From assembly GCF_001434895.1 (NCBI RefSeq), contig NZ_AZEE01000028.1:502-64501 (forward strand): a stretch of 64,000 nt of DNA, written 5' to 3'. Of the stretch, positions 1 through 9,567 are shown piece by piece. A model generated the notes under the pieces. It was given only the letters and a program-made list of their open reading frames with translations, was not told the DNA's origin and did not search any database. Numbering within the stretch: position 1 is the stretch's first letter; each line of letters opens with the position of its first letter. The position numbers and the translations under genes are program-made. This DNA is from Secundilactobacillus odoratitofui DSM 19909 = JCM 15043 (GTDB lineage Bacteria > Bacillota > Bacilli > Lactobacillales > Lactobacillaceae).

Positions 1-28
1 GTTAATTGAATATTAACAGGCATCATAT

Positions 29-101
29 GGCTCGGTAGCTCAGTTGGTAGAGCAACGGATTGAAGCTCCGTGTGTCGGCGGTTCGATTCCGTCCCGCGCC
101 A
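29..101 (+). tRNA. tRNA-Phe (GAA)
   Basis: The sequence folds as a cloverleaf with anticodon GAA at 62-64, a GTTCGATTC T-loop and A101 as discriminator; CCA is not encoded. The acceptor stem GGCTCGG/CCGCGCC contains a T-C mismatch at the fourth pair. It is the first of seven tRNA genes on one strand, probably the tail of a longer tRNA or rRNA-tRNA operon lying to the left. Confidence 0.95.
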
Positions 102-105
102 TTAT

Positions 106-191
106 GGTTGGGTAGCGAAGTCTGGCTAAACGCGGCGGACTGTAAATCCGCTCCTTCGGGTTCGGTGGTTCGAATCCACTCCCAACCACCA
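106..191 (+). tRNA. tRNA-Tyr (GTA)
   Basis: Acceptor stem GGTTGGG pairs with CCCAACC. The anticodon loop in gcggactgtaaatccgc gives GTA. A long variable arm (ctccttcgggttcggtgg region) marks it as a class II tRNA. The 3' CCA is encoded at 189-191, unlike its neighbours. Confidence 0.95.
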
Positions 192-192
192 T

Positions 193-263
193 AGGGATAT
201 AGTATAATGGTAGTACATCGGTCTCCAAAACCGCTAGTGCGGGTTCAACTCCTGCTATCCCTG
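193..263 (+). tRNA. tRNA-Trp (CCA)
   Basis: Acceptor stem AGGGATA pairs with TATCCCT, with G263 as discriminator. The anticodon CCA lies in cggtctccaaaaccg. It follows tRNA-Tyr by one base. Confidence 0.95.
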
Positions 264-275
264 TTTTAGTATGAT

Positions 276-351
276 GGCGGTATTGGTGAAGTTTGGTTAA
301 CACACCGGATTGTGGTTCCGGCACGCGTGGGTTCGAGTCCCACATACCGCC
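276..351 (+). tRNA. tRNA-His (GTG)
   Basis: The anticodon GTG lies in ccggattgtggttccgg. The acceptor region ggcggtat/ataccgcc allows the extra 5' G that marks histidine tRNAs, so the exact ends are uncertain by one base. Confidence 0.94.
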
Positions 352-360
352 CTTGATGAT

Positions 361-432
361 TGGGTTATAGCCAAGTGGTAAGGCAACGGACTTTGACTTC
401 GTCATGCGCTGGTTCGAATCCAGCTAACCCAG
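361..432 (+). tRNA. tRNA-Gln (TTG)
   Basis: Acceptor stem TGGGTTA pairs with TAACCCA, with G432 as discriminator. The anticodon TTG lies in acggactttgacttcgt, where the anticodon stem holds one G-T pair. Confidence 0.95.
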
Positions 433-460
433 TTTGGGGAGCCCATTGCATCATGATTAT

Positions 461-531
<71 letters not shown>

Positions 532-577
532 TTCCAGATACAGTGGAATGGTTTGGTTACTCATCATATAATATCAT

Positions 578-662
578 GCCGGAGTGGCGGAACTGGCAGA
601 CGCGCTGGACTCAAAATCCAGTGTCCGTTGAGGACGTGTGGGTTCGAACCCCACCTCCGGTA
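578..662 (+). tRNA. tRNA-Leu (CAA)
   Basis: A class II tRNA with a long variable arm (gtccgttgaggac). The anticodon CAA lies in ctggactcaaaatccag. Acceptor stem GCCGGAG/CTCCGGT starts with a G-T pair; A662 is the discriminator. It is the last gene of the cluster and is followed by a terminator. Confidence 0.95.
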
Positions 663-669
663 TAACTTT

Positions 670-698
670 GAACGAGCGGTAGCTTGTTCTTTTTTTTA
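670..698 (+). terminator. Terminator of the tRNA cluster
   Basis: An 8 bp stem GAACGAGC/GCTTGTTC (one G-T pair) with a 4-base loop is followed by eight T residues, eight bases after tRNA-Leu. Confidence 0.9.
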
Positions 699-729
699 GC
701 CTTTTTTAATCATCTAGACCAATATCTAT

Positions 730-757
730 GCTACACTTTGTTTGCAATCTAATTGCA
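730..757 (+). promoter_or_regulatory. Extended -10 promoter and small inverted repeat
   Basis: TG-C-TACACT at 729-737 fits an extended -10 element. Just downstream TGCAAT and ATTGCA (743-748 and 752-757) form an inverted repeat at about the transcription start, which could be an operator. No good -35 was seen. Confidence 0.4.
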
Positions 758-794
758 GGCGCGAGAAAGTGAAGCACGATTAGGAGGTTAAATT

Positions 795-1205
795 TTGCTG
801 TTTAGAGAACCTACACTGACCGAATTAATTGCCACTTACACCAATTTATTACGGAATAGCCGATTATTTTTAAAGGACACGCACCAAATTGAAGTTGTTT
901 TCCAACTGACTGATTTTGCCAATAACCACAAAATCGAAGTTCGTAATGGGCAACTTAAGCAGGCTAGCCAACTACGCATCCGAAAAGGCGTAGCCGCAAT
1001 CAGCGTCACGTACCATGGCACACAACTGAAAACATATCATGGTTTTGATATCACCGACCAACGATTTAAGCCTAAGTACTTTGTGGGTTGGGTAGGTAAT
1101 CAAAAAATGACTAAGGATCACTTTATTAATCACCTGGATGACGAATTAAAACACATTGTGCAACCAACTGCGAATTGTGTGATCTTTCCTGGATTATTCG
1201 TCTAA
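795..1205 (+). CDS. Conserved hypothetical protein, 136 aa
   Basis: The protein is not recognised. It is soluble, basic, without a signal peptide or membrane segment, and has a run of beta-rich sequence in the middle (IEVRNGQLKQASQLRIRKG). The TTG start at 795 is chosen because AGGAGG at 783-788 lies six bases upstream. It stands alone between the tRNA terminator and a terminator shared with the convergent gene to its right, so it has its own promoter (an extended -10 near 732). Confidence 0.7.
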   Translation: MLFREPTLTELIATYTNLLRNSRLFLKDTHQIEVVFQLTDFANNHKIEVRNGQLKQASQLRIRKGVAAISVTYHGTQLKTYHGFDITDQRFKPKYFVGWVGNQKMTKDHFINHLDDELKHIVQPTANCVIFPGLFV

Positions 1206-1252
1206 AAAAGACTTGGTACAAAGCTGAAAATGCTTTGATCAAGTCTTTTTAA
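1205..1252. terminator. Bidirectional terminator
   Basis: AAAAAGACTTG at 1205-1215 pairs with CAAGTCTTTTT at 1240-1250, with a smaller AAAGC/GCTTT hairpin inside. A tracts and T tracts on both sides let it serve both convergent genes. Confidence 0.85.
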
Positions 1253-1611
1253 GATTGTTCTTGTTGTGCAGCTTTGAAGTAATTGATGAGGGCCTGAAAT
1301 AACTCAGCCGGATTGGCGTGTAACAGACTTTGATGTTTAATTGGCAGATAGTTGATTGGCTGTAAAGTGTGGTCACCCACATCAGCGATAATTTGACTAT
1401 CAATAAGATAAAGCGTTGGGTTTGTGTCGGTGTGTTGCATACTGAAGTGATGATCAATATTGACCTCCACCTCTATTCGGTTGGTTGACAACCAGTCCAT
1501 TAGGCGAGTTTTAAATTGATTTAAGAGAGCAGTATCAACAATTCGATTACCTGTTAACGTTGGTTGAAATTTGCCTGACCAAATATCGCCCACAATTCTA
1601 ATCTGATCCAA
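1249..1611 (-). CDS. Hypothetical protein, about 120 aa
   Basis: Not recognised. The reading frame opens at 1650, but no ribosome site precedes that ATG. A strong GGGGAGGT sits eight bases before an in-frame TTG at 1611, giving a protein that begins MDQIRIVGDIW, so the shorter form is preferred. It is soluble, with an alternating beta-strand pattern and a helical C-terminus ending KAAQQEQS. It is convergent with the preceding gene and shares its terminator. Confidence 0.65.
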   Translation of the reverse strand: MDQIRIVGDIWSGKFQPTLTGNRIVDTALLNQFKTRLMDWLSTNRIEVEVNIDHHFSMQHTDTNPTLYLIDSQIIADVGDHTLQPINYLPIKHQSLLHANPAELFQALINYFKAAQQEQS

Positions 1612-1710
1612 AATGGTACCTCCCCAAAGATAAAAGTGCACTTTCATCATAGGTCATCTCAAATCAATTATTGGGATTCGGCGTGAGTCTTTAAAAACTT
1701 TTAAGAGTAG

Positions 1711-2430
1711 TTACCGACTGATTGAAAATAAGACGGTTTGAAGAATTGCTGCAAGTAGCAAACCGCGTGATAAAGAAGGGTGCCAAACGTGTTGAACAAG
1801 AAGCCACGCGCCCAGAATCACCACAGCGACGAGTGCCAATATGAGTGATCGTTGGGTGTAAAATAACCATATTACGGCAATGACTGCAAGGCTTGAAGGC
1901 AGAATCGTGTTTTGAAAATATCGAGTTGGTAAAAAGAAAAAGAAATAAGTTACCATTGGCAAAACCATCGTTGTTAAGTAGCCAGCTGAAAGATAGGCAT
2001 GGGTCAACAAAAAGTTCCCACTAACTTGACTTGCCAATAATAGCGCCAACATGAACATTCCAAATTCATTTAAAAATAAATTGGGCAATACGTACAGTAG
2101 AATCAATACCAGAAGTAGTAGGAGATTGATGACGTTAACCAGAAGAGGTAATTTAATCGTCCCTAGGATTGCAGATAGAATTGTTGCACCAAAGATTAAC
2201 CGGGTCGTCAAGTCAGTACGGTTGTTGGTTCGAATTAAGTAGAGTGTTGTAAACATAAGGGTCAAGATGAAACCGAGCAAACTCAATTGAAGTTGGTGTG
2301 GCTGTGAATACGCCTGAAACGAGTTAGCATTGGCGTACAGGAGTAAGCCGCTCATTTCAACAAAACCGAAGAATAGGGCTTGCAGAAGACGCCGGTGTTG
2401 GACAATTGTGGTTTCAATTTTTTCTAGCAT
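1711..2430 (-). CDS. Multipass membrane protein of unknown function, 239 aa
   Basis: The protein consists largely of hydrophobic segments, about seven or eight by eye, after a short charged N-terminus (MLEKIETTIVQHRRLL). No transporter or enzyme motif is visible. AAGGACG lies a few bases upstream of the ATG at 2430 on the minus strand. It is transcribed away from metK and its function cannot be inferred from the neighbours. Confidence 0.75.
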   Translation of the reverse strand: MLEKIETTIVQHRRLLQALFFGFVEMSGLLLYANANSFQAYSQPHQLQLSLLGFILTLMFTTLYLIRTNNRTDLTTRLIFGATILSAILGTIKLPLLVNVINLLLLLVLILLYVLPNLFLNEFGMFMLALLLASQVSGNFLLTHAYLSAGYLTTMVLPMVTYFFFFLPTRYFQNTILPSSLAVIAVIWLFYTQRSLILALVAVVILGAWLLVQHVWHPSLSRGLLLAAILQTVLFSISR

Positions 2431-2566
2431 AAGTTGTCGTCCTTTTTATGATATAAAACAATCCTACCATTTTTCACTCGTCGGTCAACACTTGAAAAGG
2501 TCAATGGATACTGGAAGAATCGCAGCTTAGCAATGGTGAAAGCTTTCTCCTTACTAAAAATTGTGT

Positions 2567-2572
2567 TAGAAT
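2567..2572 (+). promoter_or_regulatory. metK promoter, extended -10
   Basis: TG-T-TAGAAT ending at 2572 fits an extended -10. It places transcription start just upstream of the SMK riboswitch. The -35 region is weak. Confidence 0.5.
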
Positions 2573-2589
2573 GTTAAAGTTATGAGTCT

Positions 2590-2660
2590 TCATTCCCGAT
2601 AGGATTCACTAGCTTGACTTAGTGAAGATGCCTTGTAACCGAAAAACGAATTGGGGGAAT
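2590..2660 (+). ncRNA. SMK-box (SAM-III) riboswitch of metK
   Basis: The conserved core of the lactic-acid-bacterial SAM-III class is present: CCCGATAGGA, a hairpin TTCACTA/TAGTGAA (2605-2611 with 2620-2626), then GATGCCTTGTAACCGAAA. ATTCCC at 2592-2597 pairs with GGGAAT at 2655-2660, so the closing helix contains the metK Shine-Dalgarno sequence. In the known class, SAM binding stabilises this form and blocks translation. Confidence 0.95.
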
Positions 2661-2668
2661 TTTTTATT

Positions 2669-3859
2669 ATGCAAGAGAAACATTTGTTTACTTCAGAATC
2701 TGTTTCTGAAGGCCATCCGGATAAGATTGCTGATCAGATTAGTGATGCAATTTTAGACGCGATGTTAGCGCAAGATCCTGACGCCCGTGTCGCTTGTGAA
2801 ACATCAGTGACGACTGGGTTGGTGTTAGTGTTTGGTGAGATTTCAACAACTGCTTACGTCGATATCCAACACGTCGTTCGTGAAACCATCAAAGAGATTG
2901 GTTACACAGACGGTAAGTACGGCTTCGATGGCGACAATTGTGCTGTCTTAGTTGCAATTGACGAACAATCACCTGACATTGCACAAGGGGTTGATGATGC
3001 GCTGGAGACACGCGAAGGCCAAACTGATCCGCTAGATCAGATTGGTGCTGGCGACCAAGGGCTGATGTTTGGCTATGCCATTGATGAGACGCCTGAACTA
3101 ATGCCACTGGCAATTTCGCTTTCTCACCAGTTGATGAGACGCATCGCAAAGGTCCGTAAGGAAAACATTTTGGATTACCTTGGACCAGATGCCAAAGCTG
3201 AAGTGACGGTTGAATACGATGATGATGGTCAACCAGTTCGAGTTGATACCGTTGTTGTCAGCACACAACATGCCGAATCTGCAACACTTGATCAGATTCG
3301 TCATGATGTGATTGAACAAGTCATTAAGCCAGTTATTCCAGCTAAGTTCTTGGATGACAACACGCGTTATCTGATCAACCCAACTGGTCGGTTCGTTATC
3401 GGTGGACCTCAAGGTGATGCCGGTTTGACGGGTCGTAAGGTAATTGTCGACACTTACGGTGGTTATGCTCACCATGGTGGCGGTGCCTTTTCTGGTAAAG
3501 ATGCTACCAAGGTTGACCGTTCAGCTAGCTACGCTGCCCGTTACATTGCCAAAAACATTGTGGCAGCGGGATTAGCTCACCAAGTTGAAGTTCAATTAGC
3601 GTATGCCATTGGTGTTGCACAACCAGTTTCTGTTTCAATTAACACCTTTGGAACGAGTGATGTGTCTGAAGCAGCCTTGACGCAAGCTGTTCGTCAAATC
3701 TTTGACTTACGGCCAGCTGGTATTATTCAGATGCTTGACTTGAAGCGACCAATTTATAAGCAAACAGCCGCTTATGGTCACTTTGGTCGGACTGATATTG
3801 ACCTGCCTTGGGAACACACTGATAAGGTGGACGACTTGAAGCAAGCGTTAAACCATTAA
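2669..3859 (+). CDS. metK: S-adenosylmethionine synthetase
   Basis: Makes S-adenosylmethionine from methionine and ATP in the cytoplasm. Family motifs are clear: [16 protein letters not shown] near the N-terminus, [12 protein letters not shown] around residue 115 and GGGAFSGKD around residue 270. The frame is open to a TTG at 2651, but that TTG lies inside the riboswitch. The ATG at 2669, eight bases after the GGGGGA that the SMK box sequesters, gives the usual 396 residues. The gene is monocistronic, followed by a terminator, and is controlled by its own product through the riboswitch. Confidence 0.98.
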   Translation: MQEKHLFTSESVSEGHPDKIADQISDAILDAMLAQDPDARVACETSVTTGLVLVFGEISTTAYVDIQHVVRETIKEIGYTDGKYGFDGDNCAVLVAIDEQSPDIAQGVDDALETREGQTDPLDQIGAGDQGLMFGYAIDETPELMPLAISLSHQLMRRIAKVRKENILDYLGPDAKAEVTVEYDDDGQPVRVDTVVVSTQHAESATLDQIRHDVIEQVIKPVIPAKFLDDNTRYLINPTGRFVIGGPQGDAGLTGRKVIVDTYGGYAHHGGGAFSGKDATKVDRSASYAARYIAKNIVAAGLAHQVEVQLAYAIGVAQPVSVSINTFGTSDVSEAALTQAVRQIFDLRPAGIIQMLDLKRPIYKQTAAYGHFGRTDIDLPWEHTDKVDDLKQALNH

Positions 3860-3889
3860 TTTAACCAATCATTGATTGAATTTTTAACG

Positions 3890-3924
3890 ATAACGATCAA
3901 CTTTCGGGCTGGTCGTTATTTTTG
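3890..3924 (+). terminator. metK terminator
   Basis: ATAACGATCA (3890-3899) pairs with TGGTCGTTAT (3910-3919) and is followed by T residues. Confidence 0.85.
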
Positions 3925-3990
3925 TGGCGAGAGTATTTGACTCTCAAATTGCGTATGGGGGTGCGGGCCAGCGCGAAATGAGGAATTTTT

Positions 3991-5454
3991 ATGACAAAAG
4001 GACGTACAAATGTCCCATTAGTGACTGGTGCCATCTTTATTGCCACCTTTATGAGCGCAATTGAGGGGACAATCGTCTCAACTGCCATGCCGACCATTGT
4101 TGGTGACTTACGTGGTGTGGCGTTGATGAACTGGGTTTTTTCAATTTTTTTGTTGACTAACGCGATTGCCACGCCAATTTACGGCAAGCTTTCTGACATG
4201 TTTGGTCGCAAACGGCTATTTTTGTTTGGACTTGCGGTCTTCATCGTTGGTTCAACACTTTCTGGTATGTCGAACAGCATGGCCGAATTGATCCTGTGGC
4301 GGGCCGTTCAGGGAATCGGCGCAGGTTCAATTATGCCGATTTCATTTACCATCATTGCTGATATCTACCCGTTAGAAAAGCGAGCGAAGGTAATGGGGTT
4401 TAACGGTTCTGCGTGGGGGATTGCTTCGATTGTTGCGCCTCTATTAGGTGGTTTTATTGTCGATCAACTCACTTGGCATTGGATATTTTTCATCAACATC
4501 CCAGTTGGATTGCTTGCAATGGCTGGCATCTGGATTTTTTTGAAAGAAACACCGCGGCAAAGTAGTCAATCACTTGACTTATTAGGCAGTGTATTAATTT
4601 CAATAGCGCTATTAGCGCTGATGTATAGTTTCCAAATCTTGGGTGATACTCAAATTAATTGGCTGGCTTTTATTGTATGCCTGGTTTTGGCCGGTATTAG
4701 CTTTGCGGTATTTGTCCATCACGAAGGACAGGTCGAAAACCCGATTATTCCGTTAACGCTCTTTAAACAACGGACCTTTGTGACCCAAAACTTGGTGGCT
4801 GCGCTTATTAGCGGGTTTTTGATGGGGTTTGAAGTGTATCTGCCAACCTGGACACAAGGATTACTAGGGTTGCCCGCTTCTTTAGCAGGGTTTGCGATTA
4901 CGCCCAGTTCACTGATGTGGATCGTTGGGTCGTTTATTGCCGGCAAATTATTGTTGAAACGAACACCAAAACAGATTATTACGTTTAGTTTGACGTTTAT
5001 CCTGGTTGGTGGCCTAGCCATGGCTTTTGCACCACAAAGCACGCCGTTTGCGCTCTTCTTTTTGATTGCAGCGATTTGCGGGACGGGGTTTGGGATTACC
5101 ATTACAACCACCACCGTGACGGTTCAAAACCAAGTTTCGGCTCAAGATGTTGGCGTGGCCACGTCACTCAATACCTTAGGACGAACATTAGGTCAAACAC
5201 TGATGATTTCAGTGTTCGGGATTATCATGAACATCAGCATGGTGCATGGCGTTAAGACACATCCAGGCACTACCATGAACATGATGAATCAGTTGATCAA
5301 TCCCGAGACAGCCAAGCACCTTGAACCAGCATTACTCAAGCCACTCCGTGAAATTTTATATAGTGGCTTGCACAGTATTTTCCTAGTGGCGTTAGGATTG
5401 ATCATTTTGAGTTATCTGATTAACGGACTTGATCACCGTAAACGCAGACTCTGA
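3991..5454 (+). CDS. DHA2-family MFS multidrug exporter
   Basis: A proton-coupled drug exporter of the EmrB/QacA type, judged by 487 residues, roughly 14 hydrophobic segments, motif A (GKLSDMFGRKRLF) in the loop after segment two, and the WRAVQGIGAGSIMPI segment typical of this subfamily. GAGGAA precedes the ATG. It has no EmrA partner or dedicated regulator beside it, so the substrate cannot be told. Confidence 0.9.
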   Translation: MTKGRTNVPLVTGAIFIATFMSAIEGTIVSTAMPTIVGDLRGVALMNWVFSIFLLTNAIATPIYGKLSDMFGRKRLFLFGLAVFIVGSTLSGMSNSMAELILWRAVQGIGAGSIMPISFTIIADIYPLEKRAKVMGFNGSAWGIASIVAPLLGGFIVDQLTWHWIFFINIPVGLLAMAGIWIFLKETPRQSSQSLDLLGSVLISIALLALMYSFQILGDTQINWLAFIVCLVLAGISFAVFVHHEGQVENPIIPLTLFKQRTFVTQNLVAALISGFLMGFEVYLPTWTQGLLGLPASLAGFAITPSSLMWIVGSFIAGKLLLKRTPKQIITFSLTFILVGGLAMAFAPQSTPFALFFLIAAICGTGFGITITTTTVTVQNQVSAQDVGVATSLNTLGRTLGQTLMISVFGIIMNISMVHGVKTHPGTTMNMMNQLINPETAKHLEPALLKPLREILYSGLHSIFLVALGLIILSYLINGLDHRKRRL

Positions 5455-5515
5455 TATTTCCCGTCAAATGCAGTATACTGTTTAGTAAGATTAACAGGAA
5501 AGTGAGACGATCAAT

Positions 5516-5821
5516 TTGTTTGAAAACAATCGTCCAAGATTTGCAAGTTATGGTGTTGTGAACTCACTACCAGGCGAGATTATCGATCAAGTTTGGTATA
5601 TTATCGACAATAACTTACAGGGCATGTTCCAATTGAATGAAATGATTGGCTTTAATTTGACCAATCAAAAAAATCACCTGACGTTTGAGTTTTTGCAACA
5701 GGACAATGTCGTTGCCAGTTTTGACACGCCGTTTCCCTATGCAGAAAGTTTTCCAGAGGCGCTGTGGGTGTATGATGATGGCAGTAGCCAGATTATTTTG
5801 CTACCAAATGAACAGATGTAA
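5516..5821 (+). CDS. DUF960 family protein
   Basis: A 101-residue cytoplasmic protein of a small Firmicutes family without a known role. The family pattern is seen in RFASYGVVNSLPGEIIDQVW near the N-terminus, followed by a beta-rich half ending LLPNEQM. The start is TTG at 5516, preceded by GGAAAGTGAG. It lies 61 bases after the exporter and may be in the same transcript; a strong bidirectional terminator follows. Confidence 0.75.
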   Translation: MFENNRPRFASYGVVNSLPGEIIDQVWYIIDNNLQGMFQLNEMIGFNLTNQKNHLTFEFLQQDNVVASFDTPFPYAESFPEALWVYDDGSSQIILLPNEQM

Positions 5822-5858
5822 ACGTTAGTTCGATTAGATTTTAAGCGCTAGCTTCAAT

Positions 5859-5895
5859 AAAAGAGTGGTTGCCAATTTGGCAACCACTCTTTTAT
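5859..5895. terminator. Bidirectional terminator
   Basis: A 15 bp perfect stem (AAAAGAGTGGTTGCC at 5859-5873 with its complement at 5879-5893) is flanked by A and T tracts. It separates the convergent DUF960 and mnmM genes. Confidence 0.93.
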
Positions 5896-5910
5896 AATTT
5901 TAATCACCAC

Positions 5911-6477
5911 TTAACGCCGTTGAACAGCGATTAGAAACGGTGGTTGATGAACTTGGTTAATGAAACCATATTGGAGCACTTGAAATTCGTGTTGATCAAG
6001 TTGTTGTACTTCATTAAGGACGGCGGTTTTTTCTGCTTCGCCACCTTCATGACCATAATAAACGACCAAAGCCACAATGCCGCCACGGCGAAGGTGACTT
6101 AAACAACAGTCAAGAGCAGATAGGGTGGTCTGAGCGTGAGTGATAATGGTCTTATCACTACCTGGCAAGTAGCCAAGGTTAAAGATGGCGGCGCTAATTT
6201 GTTGGTCTGGCGCCAAATAATGATCCAAATTTTGATGGCCATCGTGAATGAGTTGGACTTGATGGGCTTGTCCAGTTAATTGTAATTGTAAGGCGGTTTC
6301 GTCAAGTGCCACCTGTTGAACGTCAAAACCGAGTACTTGTCCGGAGTGGCCGACTAACCCGGCTAAAAAAATGGTGTCATGGCCGTTGCCAACGGTTGCG
6401 TCGATCACGGTGTCGCCTGCTTGAATAATCGGTTTGAGGAGCGTGTGACTATACGATAAAGCAGATTCGAGGTTCAC
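5911..6477 (-). CDS. mnmM: MnmM-like (YtqB) tRNA methyltransferase
   Basis: A 188-residue class I SAM-dependent methyltransferase. Motif I is DATVGNGHDTIFLA around residue 25 and motif II GFDVQ around residue 50; FNLGYLPG near residue 100 and the VYYGHEGG segment near 140 are typical of the YtqB family. That family has been assigned to methylation of 5-aminomethyl-2-thiouridine at the tRNA wobble position. It is a single gene, convergent with the DUF960 gene, on its own promoter. Confidence 0.85.
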   Translation of the reverse strand: MNLESALSYSHTLLKPIIQAGDTVIDATVGNGHDTIFLAGLVGHSGQVLGFDVQQVALDETALQLQLTGQAHQVQLIHDGHQNLDHYLAPDQQISAAIFNLGYLPGSDKTIITHAQTTLSALDCCLSHLRRGGIVALVVYYGHEGGEAEKTAVLNEVQQLDQHEFQVLQYGFINQVHQPPFLIAVQRR

Positions 6478-6554
6478 TTCAACACTTCCTTAAATAAGTT
6501 GTACCTTGAGTATAGTTGAAATGATTGGAAACCAAAAGTGTCACCTAGGATACC

Positions 6555-6583
6555 TTGCGTTTTACATGACTATCTGGTACGAT
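6555..6583 (+). promoter_or_regulatory. leuS T-box promoter
   Basis: TTGCGT (6555-6560) and TACGAT (6578-6583) are separated by 17 bases, placing the start just before the T-box. Confidence 0.6.
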
Positions 6584-6589
6584 GAAAGC

Positions 6590-6836
6590 ACTTGAATCTA
6601 TTAAAGACTGATGAGGACTATTAGGTTTAGTGAGCTGTTCAGAAAGCGGATGGTTGTTGTGAATTCGCCAGTTTATTAACCGAACTCGTCTCGGAGTTAT
6701 TTCAACTGAACTGAAGTAAGTTGAAACGTGATTTTCACGTTACGAAATATTGAGCGCCCGTGCAATCGGGAATGTTAGGTGGTACCGCGGAAATTCCGTC
6801 CTACAAGAAACGTTGGTTTCTTGTAGGCTTTTTTAG
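6590..6836 (+). ncRNA. T-box leader of leuS
   Basis: The invariant T-box AGGTGGTACCGCGG lies around 6776-6790. Upstream an AGTGAGC-type motif and a long stem I precede a specifier region in which CTC at 6685-6687 is the likely leucine codon. The terminator is the stem cctacaagaaac/gtttcttgtagg ending in a T run at about 6830. Uncharged tRNA-Leu is expected to favour antitermination into leuS. Confidence 0.93.
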
Positions 6837-7048
6837 TTTTCAAGACAGAAGCAATGGCTTTTTTAACTTTTGAGTGAATCATTCCACGACTAAAGGTCTG
6901 AAGAATCGATTAATTTTTAAGTTATCGGGCTAACGTTTCAGTGTGACCTAAATACCTGCTAGCTTACATAAGCGGGAACGTTGCGGTTTAATTGAATTTC
7001 AGCAGTTATCTAGGTAAAGCATGAATATCAGAAAGGGAGCGTGTTGGT
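6837..7048 (+). other. Long untranslated stretch between T-box and leuS
   Basis: About 210 bases separate the T-box terminator from the leuS start. No ORF and no recognised RNA motif was seen. The only clear signal is GAAAGGGAG just before the start codon. The length is unusual, since T-box terminators normally lie close to the gene. Confidence 0.5.
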
Positions 7049-9472
7049 TTGGCTTACAATCACAGCATAATTGAACGAAAATGGCAGCATTATTGGAAGG
7101 AACATAAGACTTTTAAGACATATGATGATACTTCAAAACCGAAGTATTATGCACTAGATATGTTCCCTTATCCGTCAGGTCAAGGGTTACACGTTGGTCA
7201 CCCAGAAGGTTATACAGCAACTGACATTATTTCACGTATGAAGCGGATGCAAGGCTATAACGTGTTACACCCAATGGGTTGGGACGCCTTTGGTTTGCCT
7301 GCAGAACAATATGCTCTTAAAACAGGGCATAACCCAAAGGATTTTACTGCCCAAAACATTAAAACCTTCAAGCGCCAAATTCGGTCACTTGGTTTTTCAT
7401 ATGACTGGGATCGTGAGATTAACACTACCGATCCAAGCTATTACAAGTGGACCCAATGGATTTTTGAACAACTCTACAAAAAAGGTTTAGCCTATGAAGA
7501 TAAAATTATGGTGAACTGGGCACCTGATTTCATGGGTGGTACCGTTGTGGCTAACGAAGAAGTGATCGATGGTAAAACTGAACGTGGCGGATACCCGGTT
7601 TACCGCGTGCCAATGCGCCAATGGGTTTTACGGATCACGAAGTATGCTGACCGGTTAATTGATGATTTGGATGATTTGGATTGGCCAGAAAGCATTAAGG
7701 AACAACAACGTAACTGGATTGGACGTTCTGAAGGGGCTAGTGTCTTCTTCAAAGTAGCTGGCCAAGATGACAAGCAAGTTGAAGTGTATACCACACGACC
7801 AGATACGCTGTTCGGCGCATCATACATGGTGCTGGCACCTGAGCATGAACTAGTCGACCAAATCACCACGCCCGACCATGCTGAAGAAGTTGCCGCTTAC
7901 AAGAAGCAAATTGAAAGTCGCTCAGATCTTGAACGAACTGATTTAAATAAGAATAAGACTGGTGTCTTCACTGGTGCTTATGGCATCAACCCAATTAACG
8001 GTGAGCAACTGCCAATTTGGATCGGTGATTACGTCTTAGCATCCTATGGGACTGGTGCAATCATGGCCGTGCCTGCACACGATGATCGAGACTACGAATT
8101 TGCTAAGAAGTTCGATTTACCAATTAAACCAGTTATTGAAGGCGGCAACATCGAAGAAGCAGCCTTTACCGAAGATGGGCCCCACATCAACTCTGGTTTC
8201 TTGAATGGGATGGACAAGAAGACCGCCATCAAAGCTGCCATTGACTGGCTCGAAGAACATGATGCCGGTAAGAAGAAGGTTAATTACCGACTTCGCGACT
8301 GGATCTTCTCTCGTCAACGGTACTGGGGCGAACCAATTCCAGTTATTCATTGGGAAGATGGCGAAACCACACTTGTGCCAGAAGACGAATTACCACTGCG
8401 ATTGCCAAAAGCCAAGCAGCTTGAACCTTCAGGCACTGGTGAAAGTCCATTAGCTAACTTGGATGACTGGGTAAACGTTGTCGATGAAAATGGCCGTAAA
8501 GGCAAGCGGGAAACCAACACCATGCCGCAATGGGCCGGCAGTTCTTGGTACTTCTTACGCTACGTTGATCCTACTAACGATAAGATGGTCGCTGATCCAG
8601 AAAAATTAAAGTACTGGATGCCAGTCGACTTGTATATTGGTGGTGCAGAACACGCGGTCCTTCATTTGCTTTATGCGCGGTTCTGGCACAAGTTCCTGTA
8701 TGATTTAGGCGTTGTCCCAACTAAGGAACCATTCCAGAAACTGGTTAACCAAGGGATGATTTTGGGGACTAACCACGAAAAGATGTCTAAATCTAAAGGT
8801 AACGTGATTAACCCAGATGAGATCGTTGATGCTTATGGTGCAGATACGCTGCGGGTGTATGAAATGTTCATGGGACCACTTGATGCAGCTAAACCGTGGA
8901 GTACAGAAGGTATTGCCGGGGCACACCGTTGGCTCGATCGTGTATGGCGGTTAATTGTGGATGACAATAACCACCTTCGTGACCGCGTTACCACTTTTAA
9001 TGACGGTTCGTTAGACTTGATTTATAACCAAACCGTTAAGACCGTTACTGAGGATATGGCTGCATTGCGCTTTAACGTGGCAATTTCTCAGATGATGGTG
9101 TTCGTTAACGAAGCGTTTAAGGCTGACAGTTTACCACTCGTCTACATGGAGGGCTTGGTCAAGATGCTGTCACCAATTGCACCACATATCACTGAAGAAT
9201 TGTGGGCATTGATGGGTCATGACAAGACCATTACCTATGCAACTTGGCCAACTTATGATGAATCAAAATTGGTTGTGGATGAAGTTGAACTCGCTGTTCA
9301 AGTGAATGGTAAAGTTCGTGGCCACGTGGTGGTTGCTGCTAAAGCTACCAAAGATGAGATTCAAGACGCTGCGCTTGCGGATGAAACGGTTAAAGCTTAT
9401 TTGGAAGGCCATGAAGTTAAGAAAGTCATCGTGGTACCAAACAAGATCGTTAACATCGTCGTTGCTGGTTAG
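7049..9472 (+). CDS. leuS: Leucyl-tRNA synthetase
   Basis: Charges tRNA-Leu. The 807-residue protein has the class I signature [16 protein letters not shown] at about residue 40, an editing CP1 domain with the threonine-rich [11 protein letters not shown] segment, the SSWYFLRY region and KMSKSKGNV near residue 578. The start is TTG at 7049, nine bases after GAAAGGGAG. The gene stands alone between a T-box leader and a terminator, so expression should follow leucyl-tRNA charging. Confidence 0.98.
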   Translation: MAYNHSIIERKWQHYWKEHKTFKTYDDTSKPKYYALDMFPYPSGQGLHVGHPEGYTATDIISRMKRMQGYNVLHPMGWDAFGLPAEQYALKTGHNPKDFTAQNIKTFKRQIRSLGFSYDWDREINTTDPSYYKWTQWIFEQLYKKGLAYEDKIMVNWAPDFMGGTVVANEEVIDGKTERGGYPVYRVPMRQWVLRITKYADRLIDDLDDLDWPESIKEQQRNWIGRSEGASVFFKVAGQDDKQVEVYTTRPDTLFGASYMVLAPEHELVDQITTPDHAEEVAAYKKQIESRSDLERTDLNKNKTGVFTGAYGINPINGEQLPIWIGDYVLASYGTGAIMAVPAHDDRDYEFAKKFDLPIKPVIEGGNIEEAAFTEDGPHINSGFLNGMDKKTAIKAAIDWLEEHDAGKKKVNYRLRDWIFSRQRYWGEPIPVIHWEDGETTLVPEDELPLRLPKAKQLEPSGTGESPLANLDDWVNVVDENGRKGKRETNTMPQWAGSSWYFLRYVDPTNDKMVADPEKLKYWMPVDLYIGGAEHAVLHLLYARFWHKFLYDLGVVPTKEPFQKLVNQGMILGTNHEKMSKSKGNVINPDEIVDAYGADTLRVYEMFMGPLDAAKPWSTEGIAGAHRWLDRVWRLIVDDNNHLRDRVTTFNDGSLDLIYNQTVKTVTEDMAALRFNVAISQMMVFVNEAFKADSLPLVYMEGLVKMLSPIAPHITEELWALMGHDKTITYATWPTYDESKLVVDEVELAVQVNGKVRGHVVVAAKATKDEIQDAALADETVKAYLEGHEVKKVIVVPNKIVNIVVAG

Positions 9473-9504
9473 GCTTTGCCAGCTCATCATTAATTAAGCC
9501 TATA

Positions 9505-9548
9505 AAACACAAACCAAAGTGAATTTCACTGAGGTTTGTGTTTTTTTG
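9505..9548 (+). terminator. leuS terminator
   Basis: AACACAAACC (9505-9514) pairs with GGTTTGTGTT (9533-9542), followed by a T run. Confidence 0.92.
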
Positions 9549-9567
9549 TTTAGCACGGAGATTAATA

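Noticed and set aside
2651-2671. TTG start of metK at 2651
   Set aside because: It lies inside the SMK riboswitch and overlaps the ribosome site; ATG 2669 gives the family length.
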